64,000 nucleotides of DNA from Lunularia cruciata (taxonomy: Eukaryota > Streptophyta > Marchantiopsida > Lunulariales > Lunulariaceae), in contig OX419757.1 of the NCBI GenBank assembly GCA_948567375.1, positions 23,436,001 to 23,500,000 on the forward strand, given 5' to 3'. The notes below the pieces were generated by a model, which saw only the letters and a program-made list of their open reading frames with translations, was not told the origin of the DNA and searched no databases. Numbering within the stretch: position 1 is the stretch's first letter; each line of letters starts with the position of its first letter. Both the position numbers and the translations under genes were made by a program. Positions 23,883 through 36,510 of the stretch are shown in pieces.

Positions 23883-26800
23883 ATGAGGGAGGAGATTGAC
23901 TTTGAGTTGGAGTTTGATACTGGAGCTGATTCAGTTGAGAGTGCACTTGGTGTGTCCGCACCGTTGTTGTGGGACATGGACAAGATTTATGGGGCCTCCA
24001 AAGACCCTAGGCGTTACTCTGGTACAGTGGGTACCATTGAGTTGGATGACTTCATCCAGGAGTTTAATAGTTGGTGTGATCTGTTGTAGATGCGGAACCC
24101 GACTTTGTTCACAACCTTCATGGCATGGAAGGGGTTGTTTCAGCATCTGGAGGGTCCGCCAATGGATGACAACCATGAGTTCAGGAGAACTTATTTGGAG
24201 GAGATTGACTTATGGAGATAGTATTGGTCTCCACACTATGTCTCCATCACTTCAGGCTTGGTGGCCATGAGTAGATCGGCTGTACCTACGAGTTCTAGCT
24301 CAAGTAGTGTGAGTGGAGCTAGTGGAGGTGCACTAGCTGGAGATAGTGCTACTACGAGTGGAGGTACCGCTGCAGGAGGTGGTGTGGTACCGGGGTTTAA
24401 CCCCATGGTTGAGTTCTTCCTATGTTTGAGGCAGAACTACCAGGGAGTGTGGACTGACAAGCTGAGGAGCTTGCAGGAGTTCCAGCGGAAGGCTGGAGAG
24501 AGCCTACGCGAGGCATACACTCGCATGAGGCGGCTGATCAGTTTCACTCAAGGAGTTATTGAGGCCCAGGCAGTCCAGTTTTGGTATAGGATACTGGACA
24601 TGGAGTTGCGACGTAGAGTTCGTGATGCTACGTTGCTGTAGGCTACTTCACCCACTTTGGCAATAGTCTTTGGTTTGGCTGAGCGTATTGAGCTCAACAT
24701 GGTGGAGGAGAGAGTGGTGGCATCAGGATTTGGTAGAGAGACCTCATCCACGGCTGTGACTTCTTCTAGGGTGCAGTAGAGTGCACCACGCCCAATTGGT
24801 TTTTGAGGACAAGGTGGACAGCCAAGATCCTATGGAGCGAGTGGAGGGCCTAGTGGAGTTAGACCTTTACCCTCATTTTTGGGTCAGCAGTAGCCAGTGA
24901 GTGGTGGTGTTGCTTGTTGGACTTGTGGTGGACTTCACCATAGGAGAGAGTGTACTTAGGTGCAGCGGACCTGATACCTCGGGTGCATCAAAGCAGAGGT
25001 GGTGGTAGAGGATGTGGTAGAGGATCTACACCTAGTAGGGGTGCATTACCTGCCCTTACTTCTGACATAGCTATGGCTACTCGGATTGAGCAGTTGGAGC
25101 AAAGATTGGCTAGTATGGCTATTGCTCAGAGGAGATCAGATTCGGGTGCTGAGGCTTCCACCTCATATGCTGGTGATAGAGATGCTTTGGACTTCATGTG
25201 CGGAGCAGCATAGGTGGATGCATCTGCAGCAGTGACTAGGAGTGCAGTACGTGCTCCAGAGCCTAGAGGAGCATCAGTGGAGTTGGACCCACAGAGAGGA
25301 GAGGTTGGGAGATAGGTCAGACTTCCCCAGTCTTTCATGCTATCTGAGGCATTGCAGACAACATCCATGGTTCCTAGACGTTCTAGTGCAGGTGTGGTAG
25401 GTGGTGATGGAGTACCTGCTAGTCAACCACCTGCTACTACACAGATTGAGTCTAGCATGATGTTGGGAGCGGCTCAGCTGATTATGCGGCATCCTTTGTT
25501 TTCAGCCAATGAAATGTTTACATTGGGAGTTGACCCAGCCCTAGTGTTCCGGTTGGCTGCCACATTGTGTGAGAGTCGGGATGGTGCAGCTCCTACTACT
25601 AGAGCAGAGGTGGTTGGTAGTGGAGCTGACTTGGTTGAGGAGCATGGGATCCGTTCAACGACCAGTGGTTTATGGCAGGCAGCAGCGGCTAGACTGGAGG
25701 AGTTGCCAGCTAGACCGGCCTTTGAGAGAGCGCGGTTTACACCTGGTGTTGTCCTATCGGATAACCAAAGGGGGATTTTTTGTTTGGTGGGACCTTCAAG
25801 GAAGGTCTATACACCATAGAGAATCTTATTAGACTCTAGTGCGCATCCCCTTATGTTGGGGAAGGCCGCAATTGTCGGTCTGGAGTTACATAAGACCGAT
25901 GTGGAGAGGTGTCCATTTCAGATCCAGACATCTCTTGGTGGTGGTTCGACACAGTACATCACACGTGGAGAGCTTGTTGTCTAGGTTCAGCCTGGTCATC
26001 CAACTGATAGCTCGGTGGTGAGAGCTCAGGCTATTGCGACGATAGCTGAGTCATATGATGTGCTAGTTGGGGAAGCAGTGTTATACCCTATGGGTTTCAG
26101 CATTGACTATTGGGAGGAGACAACCTCTTATAGACCTGGTTGGCAGTCTAGTGAGGGACGGGTATGTCGCCTACCAGTACGCTTCAGTAGTGGCAGTCTT
26201 GACTCACTACAGTCTAGGACCATGGCAGCATCAGTTTTGGCTTTCAGCGGTGCAGTTACTTGGCCTGGTGACTTGTTGGAGGAGAACGCCCATGCAGAGG
26301 ATACTCCAGTACCAGAGGAGATCACTCAGCTTTGGAGTACGAGTGGGATTGTTCCATCCACCTTGGATGTTCCATTGTGGAGTTCAAAGGAGGCATTGCA
26401 ACAGCATGCAGATTAGTTGGTGCAGCAGGCTTGGAGTGGAGCCTTTGTACCATCAGGGGATGAGTGTGAGAATGAGCCTCCAGAGGCAATTGCTTTGACA
26501 CCTCTGGATACCACACTCATTGCTTGGCATTATCCAGTAGAGGAGATATGTCTATTGGAGTTGTTTGGTGGGATCAGCACCGGACTAGCTGCGGTGTTAC
26601 AGGTGGGTATACGAGTACAGAGGTACTTGTATGTAGAGAGAGATGAGACTGCTAGGCAAGTCTCTCTACATCATGTGGCACACTTGGCTTATCGGTATCC
26701 GGAGTTATTACCGATATCAGCAGTCAGAGGTCAGAGATGTTACGGATACTACGACATCTCCTGGTTCATCAGTCTGTTTCTCCAGCTTACATTTTGGAGA

Positions 26801-29800
26801 ACGTTCCATTGATGGGTGATTCTTGCACTAGAGTGGTGGCAAGTACACATCATGTCCATTCATAGATGGGACCTGCTGTACTGTTAGATGCAGCCAGAGT
26901 GGGATCACGGGCTCATTGTCTTCATCTTTGGTGGATGAACCTCTTACCCAGAGAGGTTCTACATCGTAGTTATGATGGGATTTAGCGACTAGACCACATT
27001 CTTGTTGATGATATCTTGGATGCTGGACGTCTGTCTCAGACAGTGGTAGTGGCTGATAGGTCACCTATGGCAGTGGTGAACCTAGTTGGACAGCCTAGAG
27101 CTACATTTCCCACACTCATGAGTTTCCCAGGCTCTCATGCTTTTCGAGAGGGAGGACCTGGACTTGTTTGGGACTCACAGTTACAGCAGTTGGTGGAGCC
27201 CAATGCTGATGAGAGAGAGCGGGCGATGGGTTTTTGCACCGGTATTACCGCTGTTCCAGTAGTGTTAGAGGCATCCAGACGTTAGGTGCTAGGTCAGGCT
27301 ATGGACCTGAACTATTTGACTTGGATTGTGAGCCTTGGCTTGGCAGAGCAGTGTAGGATGCGCTTGATAGGCATCACCACTCGGACACTTGTGAGCCCTG
27401 TGCCTATCGAGACGATTCAGGCACATGCTGGGGGCGATGGACCAAGTGGACATGGTATTCTTGGGACACATCCAGTAGCTACTAGGGAGAGTGGTCTACT
27501 TGGAGTCCATCCAAGTGAGCGTGGGCTACTTGGATTACACCCTTGGTCCACATGGGATGCAGCTAGAGGACGTGTGGAGCTTACAACCAGAGTGGAGGGA
27601 GTTTTTCGCACAGAGGTTGGGACCTCTAGTGGTCGGGAGCATGACACCATTGCTCCCAAGGGCCCAGTGTAGCAGTCAGTGAGTACGTCTTCCACTCCTA
27701 CTACAGTTATGAAGGATACTTGGGAGCCAGATCTTGGACCCAAGCTTATTGGAGAGGAAAGACGGAGGGTTTGGAGGTTCTTGAGGAGTCACACGAGTTG
27801 TTTTGCCTTCAATATGAAGGATTTGGGTGCTCTAAAAGGACAGGGTATATGGATTGAGCTGACTAGCAACACATCAGTTTTCCGACGTCCTTATTGATAT
27901 AGTGAGATGGAGAGGACATTGATTCAAAGCCGAAGTAGTGACCTTTTTGAGGCTGGTTTGGTGGAGATTTCACATGGAGAGTATGCATCAGCGACAGTGA
28001 TGCCAGCCAAGAAGGATATGCATGGCAACTATACAGATAGGCAGATGTGTGGAGATTACCGTCCTATCAACCGACAGACCAGGGCTGATTGGTATGCCAT
28101 GCCTACACCGGAGGAGATTTTTGATGCGATTGGGCATGCAAAGGTCTTCAGTACTTTGGATCTTCAAGCGGGATATCATCAGTTGCCGATCAGGGAGGAG
28201 GATAAGTCCAAGACAGCATTTTGGGCTATTGATCCTCACGGCAAGGATGTGTTATATCAGTGGAGGTTCTTACCATTTGGGTTGAAGAACGCTCCTGCTG
28301 AGTTCCAGAGGGTCATGGATAGGATCCTAGCTGGATTGGATTTTGCTCAGTGCTATATTGATGACATTTTGGTTTATAGCACTACTATGGAGGAGCATGA
28401 GAGACAGTTGTTGGAGGTGGTTGAGAGGTTGAGATCTCATGGACTCAAATTACATCTTGGGAAGTGTAGGTTCTTCCACGAGCAGGTTGAGTATTTGGGT
28501 CACACTATCTACCCCGGAGGACTTGGTGTCCAACAGACCAAGGTAGAGGCTATTGCACGTATTCCTCGGCCTACGGATGTGAGCAGAGTGCGAGCATTCC
28601 TTGGGTTGGCAAACTTCTATCGCCGCTATGTTAGAGGATTTAGTGCCATTGCCAAGGCCTTGATGAAGCTGACCAAGCTTACATAGGAGTGGTGTTGGGG
28701 AGATGAGCAGGAGCAAGCTTTTGTAGAGCTCAAGGAGAGGTTGACATCTGCTCCTATTTTGAGGAGACCAATCAGGGGATGACCATTTCAAGTTCATACT
28801 GATTGGAGTATGTTGGAGCTTGGAGCGGTGCTCACCCAGCATGATGATGAGGAGAAGGAGTTTGTGGTGGCCTATGCTAGTCGCTCCAACAATTCAGCGG
28901 AGGCAAAGTATAGTTCATATGAGGGAGAGTACTTGGCAGCAGTTTGGGCAGTAGCACATTTCTGATGTTACCTGTTTGGTAACCCCTTCACTCTCATCAC
29001 TGATCATCAGCCGTTGAAGTGGTTGATGGAGTCTGACAAGCTTTCAGGGAAGCTTGCACGATGGGCTCTGATTTTACAAGAGTATGATTTCACGGTTATT
29101 CACAGACCTGGAGTGGTGAACCGTGATGCAGATGGGTTGAGTAGAAACCCATGTCCCAGCCAACAGGATCAGACCGGAGCATGTTGGCATGGTAAGACAG
29201 ATGAGGAGATGGTGCCAGGTTGGCATGCATCGGCCTTTCTGTGTATATTTGCAAAGACTTTGGTGGTATCTCTCTCAGCGCATATAGGAGGAGTTATTGA
29301 GGTCACAGATCCAGAGAGTGAAGATATTGGTACAGTTCAGCGAGACATTCATGATGATATCTTAGTGATGGACTATCTTTGCACTGGTGTTGTGGGTGGC
29401 ACAGTTGGGGCCAAGGAGAGAGACCGTGTTCTTCAGCGAGCCAGACGGTTCAGATTGGAGGGTAGACACATTTTGCGTGTACGAGAGGATGGTAGAGTGC
29501 GAGTAGTACCACTTCCATCTCAGAGACCACAGTTGGTCCGTCATGCTCATGAGGAGCTAGGACATTTTGGAGTAAAGCGTACATATAGCTTACTTCAGAG
29601 TCATTATTGGTGGCGCGGTATGCAGATCGAGGTACAATAGTTTGTTGCCAGATGTGTGGTTTGTGACCGAGTTAGAGCATCATTCAATGCTCTTACGCCA
29701 CAGTTACACCCATTACCTATCATGGGATTGGGTTACCGTTGGAGTTTGGACTTTGCTGGACCTTTACCGCTGACTATGAGACATCATCGGTATGTTTTGG

Positions 29801-30779
29801 TGATGGTGGAGCACTTCTCCAAGTGGATTGAGTTGGTGGCACTTCCTTACAAGTCTAGTGAAGGGACAGCTTACTCGTTCCTAGATCGAGTTCTTAGTCA
29901 TTTTGGTGCACCAGTTGAGGTTTTGACTGATCGGTGTACAGAGTTCTTGGGAGAGTTTCAAGTCTTGTGTGACAAGGCTTTGATTGATCATTGTACTACA
30001 TCCCGAGATCACCCTGAGGCAGATGGCTTAGCAGAGAGAGTGGTTCAGACGGTGAAGAGAGGATTGCAAAAGTATGGTTTGCAGAGAGGCCACTTGGGAG
30101 ATTGGGATCTCGAGTTACCTTGGTTGGCCATGGGCTATCGGTTCAGCCGGCAAGCCTCCTTAGCATCCTTCTCTCCATACTTTCTACTCTATGGACGAGA
30201 TCCAAATTTACCTACAGCCATTTGTCAAGATGTTATTGTAGTTTTGGACTTGGATGACCCTGATGTATGGATGAGCGTAGGTTCTCAGCGGGCAGAGATC
30301 TTTCGGAGAGTGATGCCGATGGCCTTTGAGAACTTGGCAATTGCTCAGCATAGAGATACTTTACGCTATGCTACCATTCGAGGAGGAGGTTATAGACCCT
30401 CAATCCGACGATTTCATCAAGGCAACTATGTATATCTATAGTAGACAGCACCAACGACACTTGATGTTTCTACAGGCCGCACTATCTTGAGAGTGCGCGA
30501 GGTTTTGCCATCTGGAGTCCTTGTGTTAGAAGGACGTGATGGTGTTGTTTGGAAGGATCATGTGCGCAATTGTGCGCCATGCCACCTCCCAAACATTGAT
30601 GGTACTATGGACCCAAGGTTGGCACTTGTACGTGCAGGTTTGAGGTGTTTGTTATGTGGCTCTTTTGGTGGAGCTGCTACTATGTTAGTGTGTGATAGCT
30701 GTTTGAGAGGATGGCATGTATGACTCCTCCCCTCACGGTGGTTCCTCAAGGACAATGGTTATGTCCTAGATGTACTTGA
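23883..30779 (+). pseudogene. D1 polyprotein (Gag-PR-DNMT-RT-RNaseH-INT-PHD), broken
   Basis: Starts at ATG 23883 (MREEIDFELEFDTGADSV) and is collinear with D2. Damage: TAG at 24087, a TAG near 24218, TAGs at 24639 and 24777 and many later ones. A deletion near 24985 removes the second zinc knuckle. A ~170-bp deletion near 26730 removes DNMT motif IV including the catalytic PCQ. A 7-bp deletion in the PHD finger near 30712 changes its frame. Kept: DNMT motif I as LFGGISTG (26561-26585), RT YIDDIL (28351 region), integrase HHCC and DDE residues, PHD first half. Only a few frame changes occur; most stops are CAG>TAG. It cannot produce active enzymes. Confidence 0.85.
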
Positions 30780-30865
30780 CCTATAGCTAGTTCATTCTTT
30801 ATATGGTATAGATTGCAGACAGGCGACTAATGATGGGGCTCCATAGCACCCGGCCTCCTGATCTT

Positions 30866-31314
30866 TGTCACGCCATTTGTAGTTCCGCATCTAGATGCTC
30901 GGACACTGGAGTTCCAGTGATGGTAGTTAGAGTTATTCTAGCTGTTTCTCAGGGACTACTTTCCAACGGTTAGATTTCGTGTTCGTGGTACTGACTTCAC
31001 GGTGGGGCCCACCGTCACTTTGCACCGTTTACACCGTCGAGTGTGCCGTCAGCGGGACCGTTAGGGTTTCAGGGCTAGCTCGAGTCCAGGGGGTATAGTT
31101 TCGAAGTGAGCTCCAGAGAGCTCACTTCTCTGATGTTGAGCCTTTGAGTTCTTGGCTATGGTGGACAGAGGCCAGCGAGCGTCACCTGGATTCTCTATGC
31201 TTGAGTGGGTGTGGCTTGACTGTAATCAGTGCCCAGTTGTTGGCAGTTTATAGAGTGACAGATCAAGTACTGATCTGAGTTGAGTTGAGTTGAGAATGTT
31301 AAGCAATCTGATTA
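30866..31314 (+). repeat. L terminal unit of D2 (449 bp), D1/D2 junction
   Basis: Follows directly on the D1 3' sequence 'cctcctgatctt'. In D2's own 3' region the same bases continue into the purine-tract block and S. The junction therefore reads as D1 3' flank fused to D2 L, lacking about 190 bp. Confidence 0.9.
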
Positions 31315-32764
31315 CATCAGAGAAGTGAAGTCAGGGGGAAATCGGGTGCAGGAACGTTGAGTGTTGGTGGTATCTCCAAGCTCGGTGGATCGTGGTAGCT
31401 CGATTCAGGTTCTGTGTTTCCCTAGTGTGCAGAAGCTCATGTAGTTGATGCAAATTTGGCAATTAGGCGGACGGTGTGCGGAAGCGCTGGCCAAATTTCG
31501 AGCAACGAAGGAGCAATTTTCAAGCAGTGTTGTGATTTTGAGCTCAGGAGGTGAAGGCAGGACCAATTTGCTACGAGTTGGGCTCAGAAAGTGAAATTGA
31601 AGGTGGAGTTGGAAAGCTCTTCTCATGAAATTGTGATTTGGAAAAACCTATTTTGTCGATTTGGCTCGAGTGGAAAGTTAGCGGGGGATTTGGCGGACAT
31701 CCATCTTTAGGGTTTACGTCAGATTTTATGTCAGATTTTACGTCAGATTTACGTCAGATTTTGGGCCAGAATTGGAGGAGTTTCGCTGTTTGGCCAGATT
31801 TGGAGAAGTTTCACAGATTTGGAGAAGTTTTGCCAATTTTGGAGGAGGTTCGAAGTGGCAACAAGAAAGGCCTCATTTGGCTGAATTTCGGCATTTCGAG
31901 GCTTCGAGGCATAGGGCTGTGGGCTATGAGAGGCTACGAAGGCCTAGCAAGCCAGCTTGCTGGCGTGAGGCTAGCTAGTTTAGTGTAGATCTTGGTCATT
32001 GGTTGGCAAAATCTGCCTTTCTTGCTAGATTGTGCGCAACAGGGTTTGACCCCTAGATCTCTTGTTCCTAGATTGGTGCCCTAGCCAACTGGTCCACCTT
32101 CACTTGTTGTCATAGTGACTGTGCCACTGTTATCTATACACATGTAGCTTTGGCTAGGAGAGGCAGTTTGATCCCATTCTTGGTGATCCTGGTAGCTTAG
32201 GACTTAGATACAAACTACTCTTATGTCAAATGCCAAATGGTGGCAGAGTCAGTCCCGTGTTGTGTTATAAGATGGGGGGTTTTTGTTTAGATTTCTTGTG
32301 ATTGGATCCCCTCCATTCTCTACTTCCTGTTTGTGCACCACGTTTGTGTGAGGTGCCTTGACTTTTGAGCGTTGGTGCTCTGGTGTGCTCTCGGTGGTGA
32401 GGCTGGAGTGATGACCAGTCAGACTACCTTTGTTTCTCTCCGGTGAGGCAGGAAGTGATGACCTGCAGACCGTGAGAGTGCGTGTTATGATGGCAGGTTA
32501 CAGGTTGCCCTTCCCCTAGTGTAGTTATCTCGGTTAGAGTTACATTAGTGGGTGGTGTTTTAGTTGGTGTTGGCACGCGGTGGTATTGGCACTTGGTGGG
32601 ATACTTGCGGTTGCGACTTGCGGTTGCAGTTGGTGGTTCGGGTTTGCTATTGCAGTTACGTGGTCACGACGGAGTTCTTTGGAGATTCCAGAGGAGTTAG
32701 CCCTGCAGTACGCAGTGGGTTTACTTGGAGTGGTGCTCGGTATCAGCCTGTATCTCAGGTCCCA
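31315..32764 (+). other. D2 leader between L and Gag
   Basis: Same architecture as the D1 leader: 'tcagattttatg' short tandem repeats at 31725-31765, the antisense tRNA-like piece at 32036-32099, and a candidate primer site at 32238-32252. The only open frames are those without recognisable motifs. The last ~200 bases before Gag (from 32564) are open in the Gag frame, so a longer Gag N-terminus with a non-ATG or lost ATG start cannot be excluded. Confidence 0.6.
32238..32252 (+). promoter_or_regulatory. Candidate primer-binding site of D2
   Basis: Same TGGTGGCAGAGTCAG as in D1. D0 has TAGTGGCAGAGTCAA at 48865-48851. Conservation in three copies supports a function, but its distance from L is unusual. 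Confidence 0.45.
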
Positions 32765-35549
32765 GTGAGGGAGGAGATTGACTCTGAGTTGGAGTTTGAC
32801 ACAGGAGCTGATTCAGTTGAGAGTGCACGCACCGTTGTTGTGGGACATGGACGAGATTTATGGGGCCTCCAAAGATCCTAGGCGCTACTTTGGTACAGTG
32901 GGTACTATTGAGTTGGATGATTTCATCCAGGAGTTCGATAGTTGGTGTGATCTGCAGTAGATGCGGAACCCGACTTTGTTCACACCCTTCATGGCATGGA
33001 AGGGGTTGTTTCAGCACTTGGAGGGTCCACCGATGGACGACTACCATGAGTTCAGGAGAGCTCATTTGGAGGAGATTGAGTTATGGAGACAGTATTGGTC
33101 TCCACACTATGTCTCCATCACTTCAGGTTCGGTGGCCAGGAGTAGGTCGGCTGTACCTACGAGTTCTAGCTCGAGTAGTGTTGGTGGAGCTAGTGGAGGT
33201 GCACTAGCTGGAGATAGTGCTACTACGAGTAGAGGTACCGCTGCAGGAGGTGGTGTGGTACCGGGGTTTAACCCCATGGTGGAGTTCTTCCTATGTTTGA
33301 GGCAGAACTACCAGGGAGTGCGGACTGACAAGCTGAGGAGCTTGCAGGAGTTCCAGCGGAAGGCTGGAGAGAGCCTTCGCGAGGCATACACTCGCATGAG
33401 GCGGCTGATCAGTTTCACTCAGGGAGTTACTAAGGCCCAGGCAGTCCAGTTTTGGTATGGGATACTGGACAGGGAGTTGCGACGTAGAGTTCGTGATGCT
33501 ACGTTGTTGCAGGCTACTTCGCCCACTTTGGCAGTAGTCTTTGGTTTGGCTGAGCGTATTGAGCTCAACATGGTGGAGGAGAGAGTGGTGACATCTGGAT
33601 TTGGTAGAGAGACCTCATCCACGGTTGTGACTTCTTCTAGAGTGCAGTAGAGTGCACCACGCCCAGTTGGTTTTCGAGGACAGGGTGGACAGCCCGGATC
33701 CTATGGAGCGAGTGGAGGGCCTAGTGGAGTTAGACCCTTACCCTCATTTGTGGGTCAGCAGCAGCCAGTGAGTGGTGGTGTTGCTTGTTGGACTTGTGGT
33801 GGACCTCACCATAGGAGAGAGTGTACTCAGGGCAGCGGACCTGATACCTCTGGTGCATCACAGCCAGCACAGAGGCAGTGTGAGCATTGCCACAGATTTG
33901 GTCACACTAGTGACCGGTGTTTTGACCTACACCCGGAGTTACGGAGTGGTAGGGCTGCTATGGCAGGTAGTAGAGGAGCTCCAGTTCATGGAGGACGAGG
34001 TGGTAGAGGTGGTGGTAGAGGATCTACACCTAGTAGGGGTGCAGTACCTGCCCTTACTTCTGACACAGCTATGGCTACTCGGATTGAGCAGTTCGAGCAG
34101 AGATTGGCTAGTATGGCTATTGCTCATAGGAGATCAGATTCGGGTGCTGAGGCTTCCACCTCATATGCTGGTGATAGAGATGCTTTGGACTTCATGTGCG
34201 GAGCAGCACAGGTGGATGCATCTGCAGCAGTGACTAGGAGTGCAGTACGTGCTCCAGAGCCTAGAGGAGCATCAGTGAAGTTGGACCCACAGAGAGGAGA
34301 GGTTGGGAGACAGGTCAGACTTCTCCAGTCTTTCACGCTATCTGAGGCATTGCAGACAACATCCATGGTTCCTAGACGTCCCAGTGCAGGTGTGGTAGGT
34401 GGTGATGGAGTACCTGATGGAGTACCTGCTAGTCAACCACCTGCTACTACACAGACTGAGTCTAGCATGATGTTGGGGGCGGCTCAGCTGATTATGCGGC
34501 ATCCTTTATTTTCAGCCAGTGACATGTTTACATTGGGAGTTGACCCAGCCCCAGTGTTCCGGTTGGCTGCCACGTCGTGTGAGAGTAGGGATGGTGCAGT
34601 TTCTACTACTAGAGCTGAGGTGGTTGGTAGTGGAGCTGACTTGGTTGAGGAGCATGGGATCCGTTCAGCGACCAGTGGTTTATGGCAGGCAGCAACAGCT
34701 AGATTGGAGGAGTTGCCAGCTAGACCGGCCTTTGAGAGAGCGCGGTTTACACCTGGTGTTGTCCTATTGGATAACCAGAGGGGGATCTTTTGTTTGGAGG
34801 GACCTTCAAGGAAGGTCTATACACCACAGAGAGTCTTGTTAGACTCTGGTGCGCATCTCCTTATGTTGGGGAAGGCTGTAGTTGTTGGTCTGGAGTTACG
34901 GAAGACCGATGTGGAGAGGTGTCCATTTCAGATCCAGACATCTCTTGGTGGTGGTTTGACACAGTACATCACACGTGGAGAGCTTGTTGTCCAGGTTCAG
35001 CCTGGTCATCCGACTGATAGCTCGGTGGTGAGAGCTCAGGCTATTACGATGATAGCTGAGTCCTATGATGTGCTAGTTGGGGGAGCAGTGTTATACCCTA
35101 TGGGTTTCAGTATTGACTATTGGGAGGAGACAACCTCTTATAGACCTGGTTGGCAGTCTGGTGAGGGACGGGTATGTCGCCTACCAGTACGTTTCAGTAG
35201 TGGCAGTCTTGGCTCACTACAGTCCGGGACCATGGCAGCATCAGTTTTGGCTTTCAGCGGTGCAGTTACTTGGCCTGGTGACTTGTTGGAGGGGAACGCC
35301 CATGCAGAGGATACTCCAGTACCAGAGGAGATCACTCGGCTATGGAGTACGAGTGGGATTGTTCCATCCACCTTGGATGTTCCATTGTGGAGTTTAGAGG
35401 AGGCATTGCAGCAGCATGCAGATCAGTTGGTGCAGCAGGCTTGGAGTGGAGCCTTCGTACCATCAGGGGATGAGTGTGAGGATGAGCCTCCAGAGGCAAT
35501 TGCTTTGACACCTCTGGATACCACACTCATTGCTTGGCAGTACCCAATA

Positions 35550-36510
35550 GAGGGGATATGCCTATTGGAGTTGTTTGGTGAGATCAGCACCGGACTAGTT
35601 GCGGTGTTACAGGCGGGTATCCGAGTACAGAGGTACTTGTATGTAGAGAGAGATGAGACTGCTAGGCAAGTCTCTCTACATCATGTGGCACACTTGGCCT
35701 ATCGGTATCCGGAGTTATTACCAATGTCAGCAGTCAGAGGTTACCAGAAGGCCTTACCAGGAGACATTTCCTTACTGGGGGTGCATGACCTAGAGAGACA
35801 TGGGCCTATTCACTTGGTGATTTCTGGATGGCCATGTCAAGGACATACACATGCGGGCCGCAGTTTGGGTCTTCAGGATCCTCGTTCTGGTGTGTTTTGG
35901 GAGATGTTACGGATATTACGACATCTCCAGGTTCATCAGTCTGTTTCTCCAGCTTACCTTTTGGAGAACGTTCCATTGATGGGTGATTCTCGCACTAGAG
36001 TGGTGGCGAGTACACATCAGGTCCATTCATGGATGGGACCTGCTGTATTGTTAGATGCAGCCAGAGTGGGATCACGGGCTCATCGTCTTCGTCTTTGGTG
36101 GACAAACCTCTTACCCAAAGAGGTTCTACAGCGTGCTTATGATGGGATTCAGCAACTGGACCACATTCTTGTTGATGATATCTTGGATGTTGGGCGTCAA
36201 TCTCAGACAGTGGTAGTGGCTGATAGGTCACCCATGGCAGTGGTGAACCTAGTTGGACAGCCTAGAGCTGCATTTCCCACACTCATGAGTTTCCCAAGCT
36301 CTCATGCTTTTCGAGAGGGAGGACCTGGACTTGTTTGGGACTCACAGTTACAGTAGTTGGTGGAGCCCAATGCTGATGAGAGAGAGCGAGCGATGGGTTT
36401 TCGCACCGGTATTACCGCTGTTCCAGCAGTGTCAGAGGCATCCAGGCGTCAATTGTTAGGTCAGGCTATGGACCTGAACTGTTTGACCTGGATTGTGAGC
36501 CTTGGTTTGG
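35550..36510 (+). other. DNMT domain of D2 (C5-cytosine methyltransferase, DNMT3-like)
   Basis: This domain would transfer methyl from S-adenosylmethionine to cytosine C5. Motifs occur in the canonical order: I LLELFGEISTG (35565-35597), IV GWPCQGH (catalytic Cys codon 35835-35837), VI ENV (35964-35972), VIII SRAHRLRLWW (about 36075-36105), IX/X RERAMGF then ASRRQLLGQAMDLN (36381-36480). Plant DRM enzymes have rearranged motifs, so this is not DRM; the VIII-X region recalls DNMT3 (AHRARYFWGN, ERVFGF, RQRLLG). Damage in D2: motif I has FGE where D1 and D0 have FGG (a G>A change at 35581), and a TAG at 36354 cuts off IX-X. It lies in frame between protease and RT. Confidence 0.88.

Noticed and set aside
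32036-32099. A true tRNA gene
   Set aside because: A- and B-box-like motifs are present but I could not pair an acceptor stem or a proper anticodon arm.
30866-32237. Treating L plus leader as a normal 5' LTR of about 1.37 kb
   Set aside because: It has TG...CA ends and a primer-like site, but no 3' end in the window contains the leader part; three of three 3' ends have S-L-S instead.
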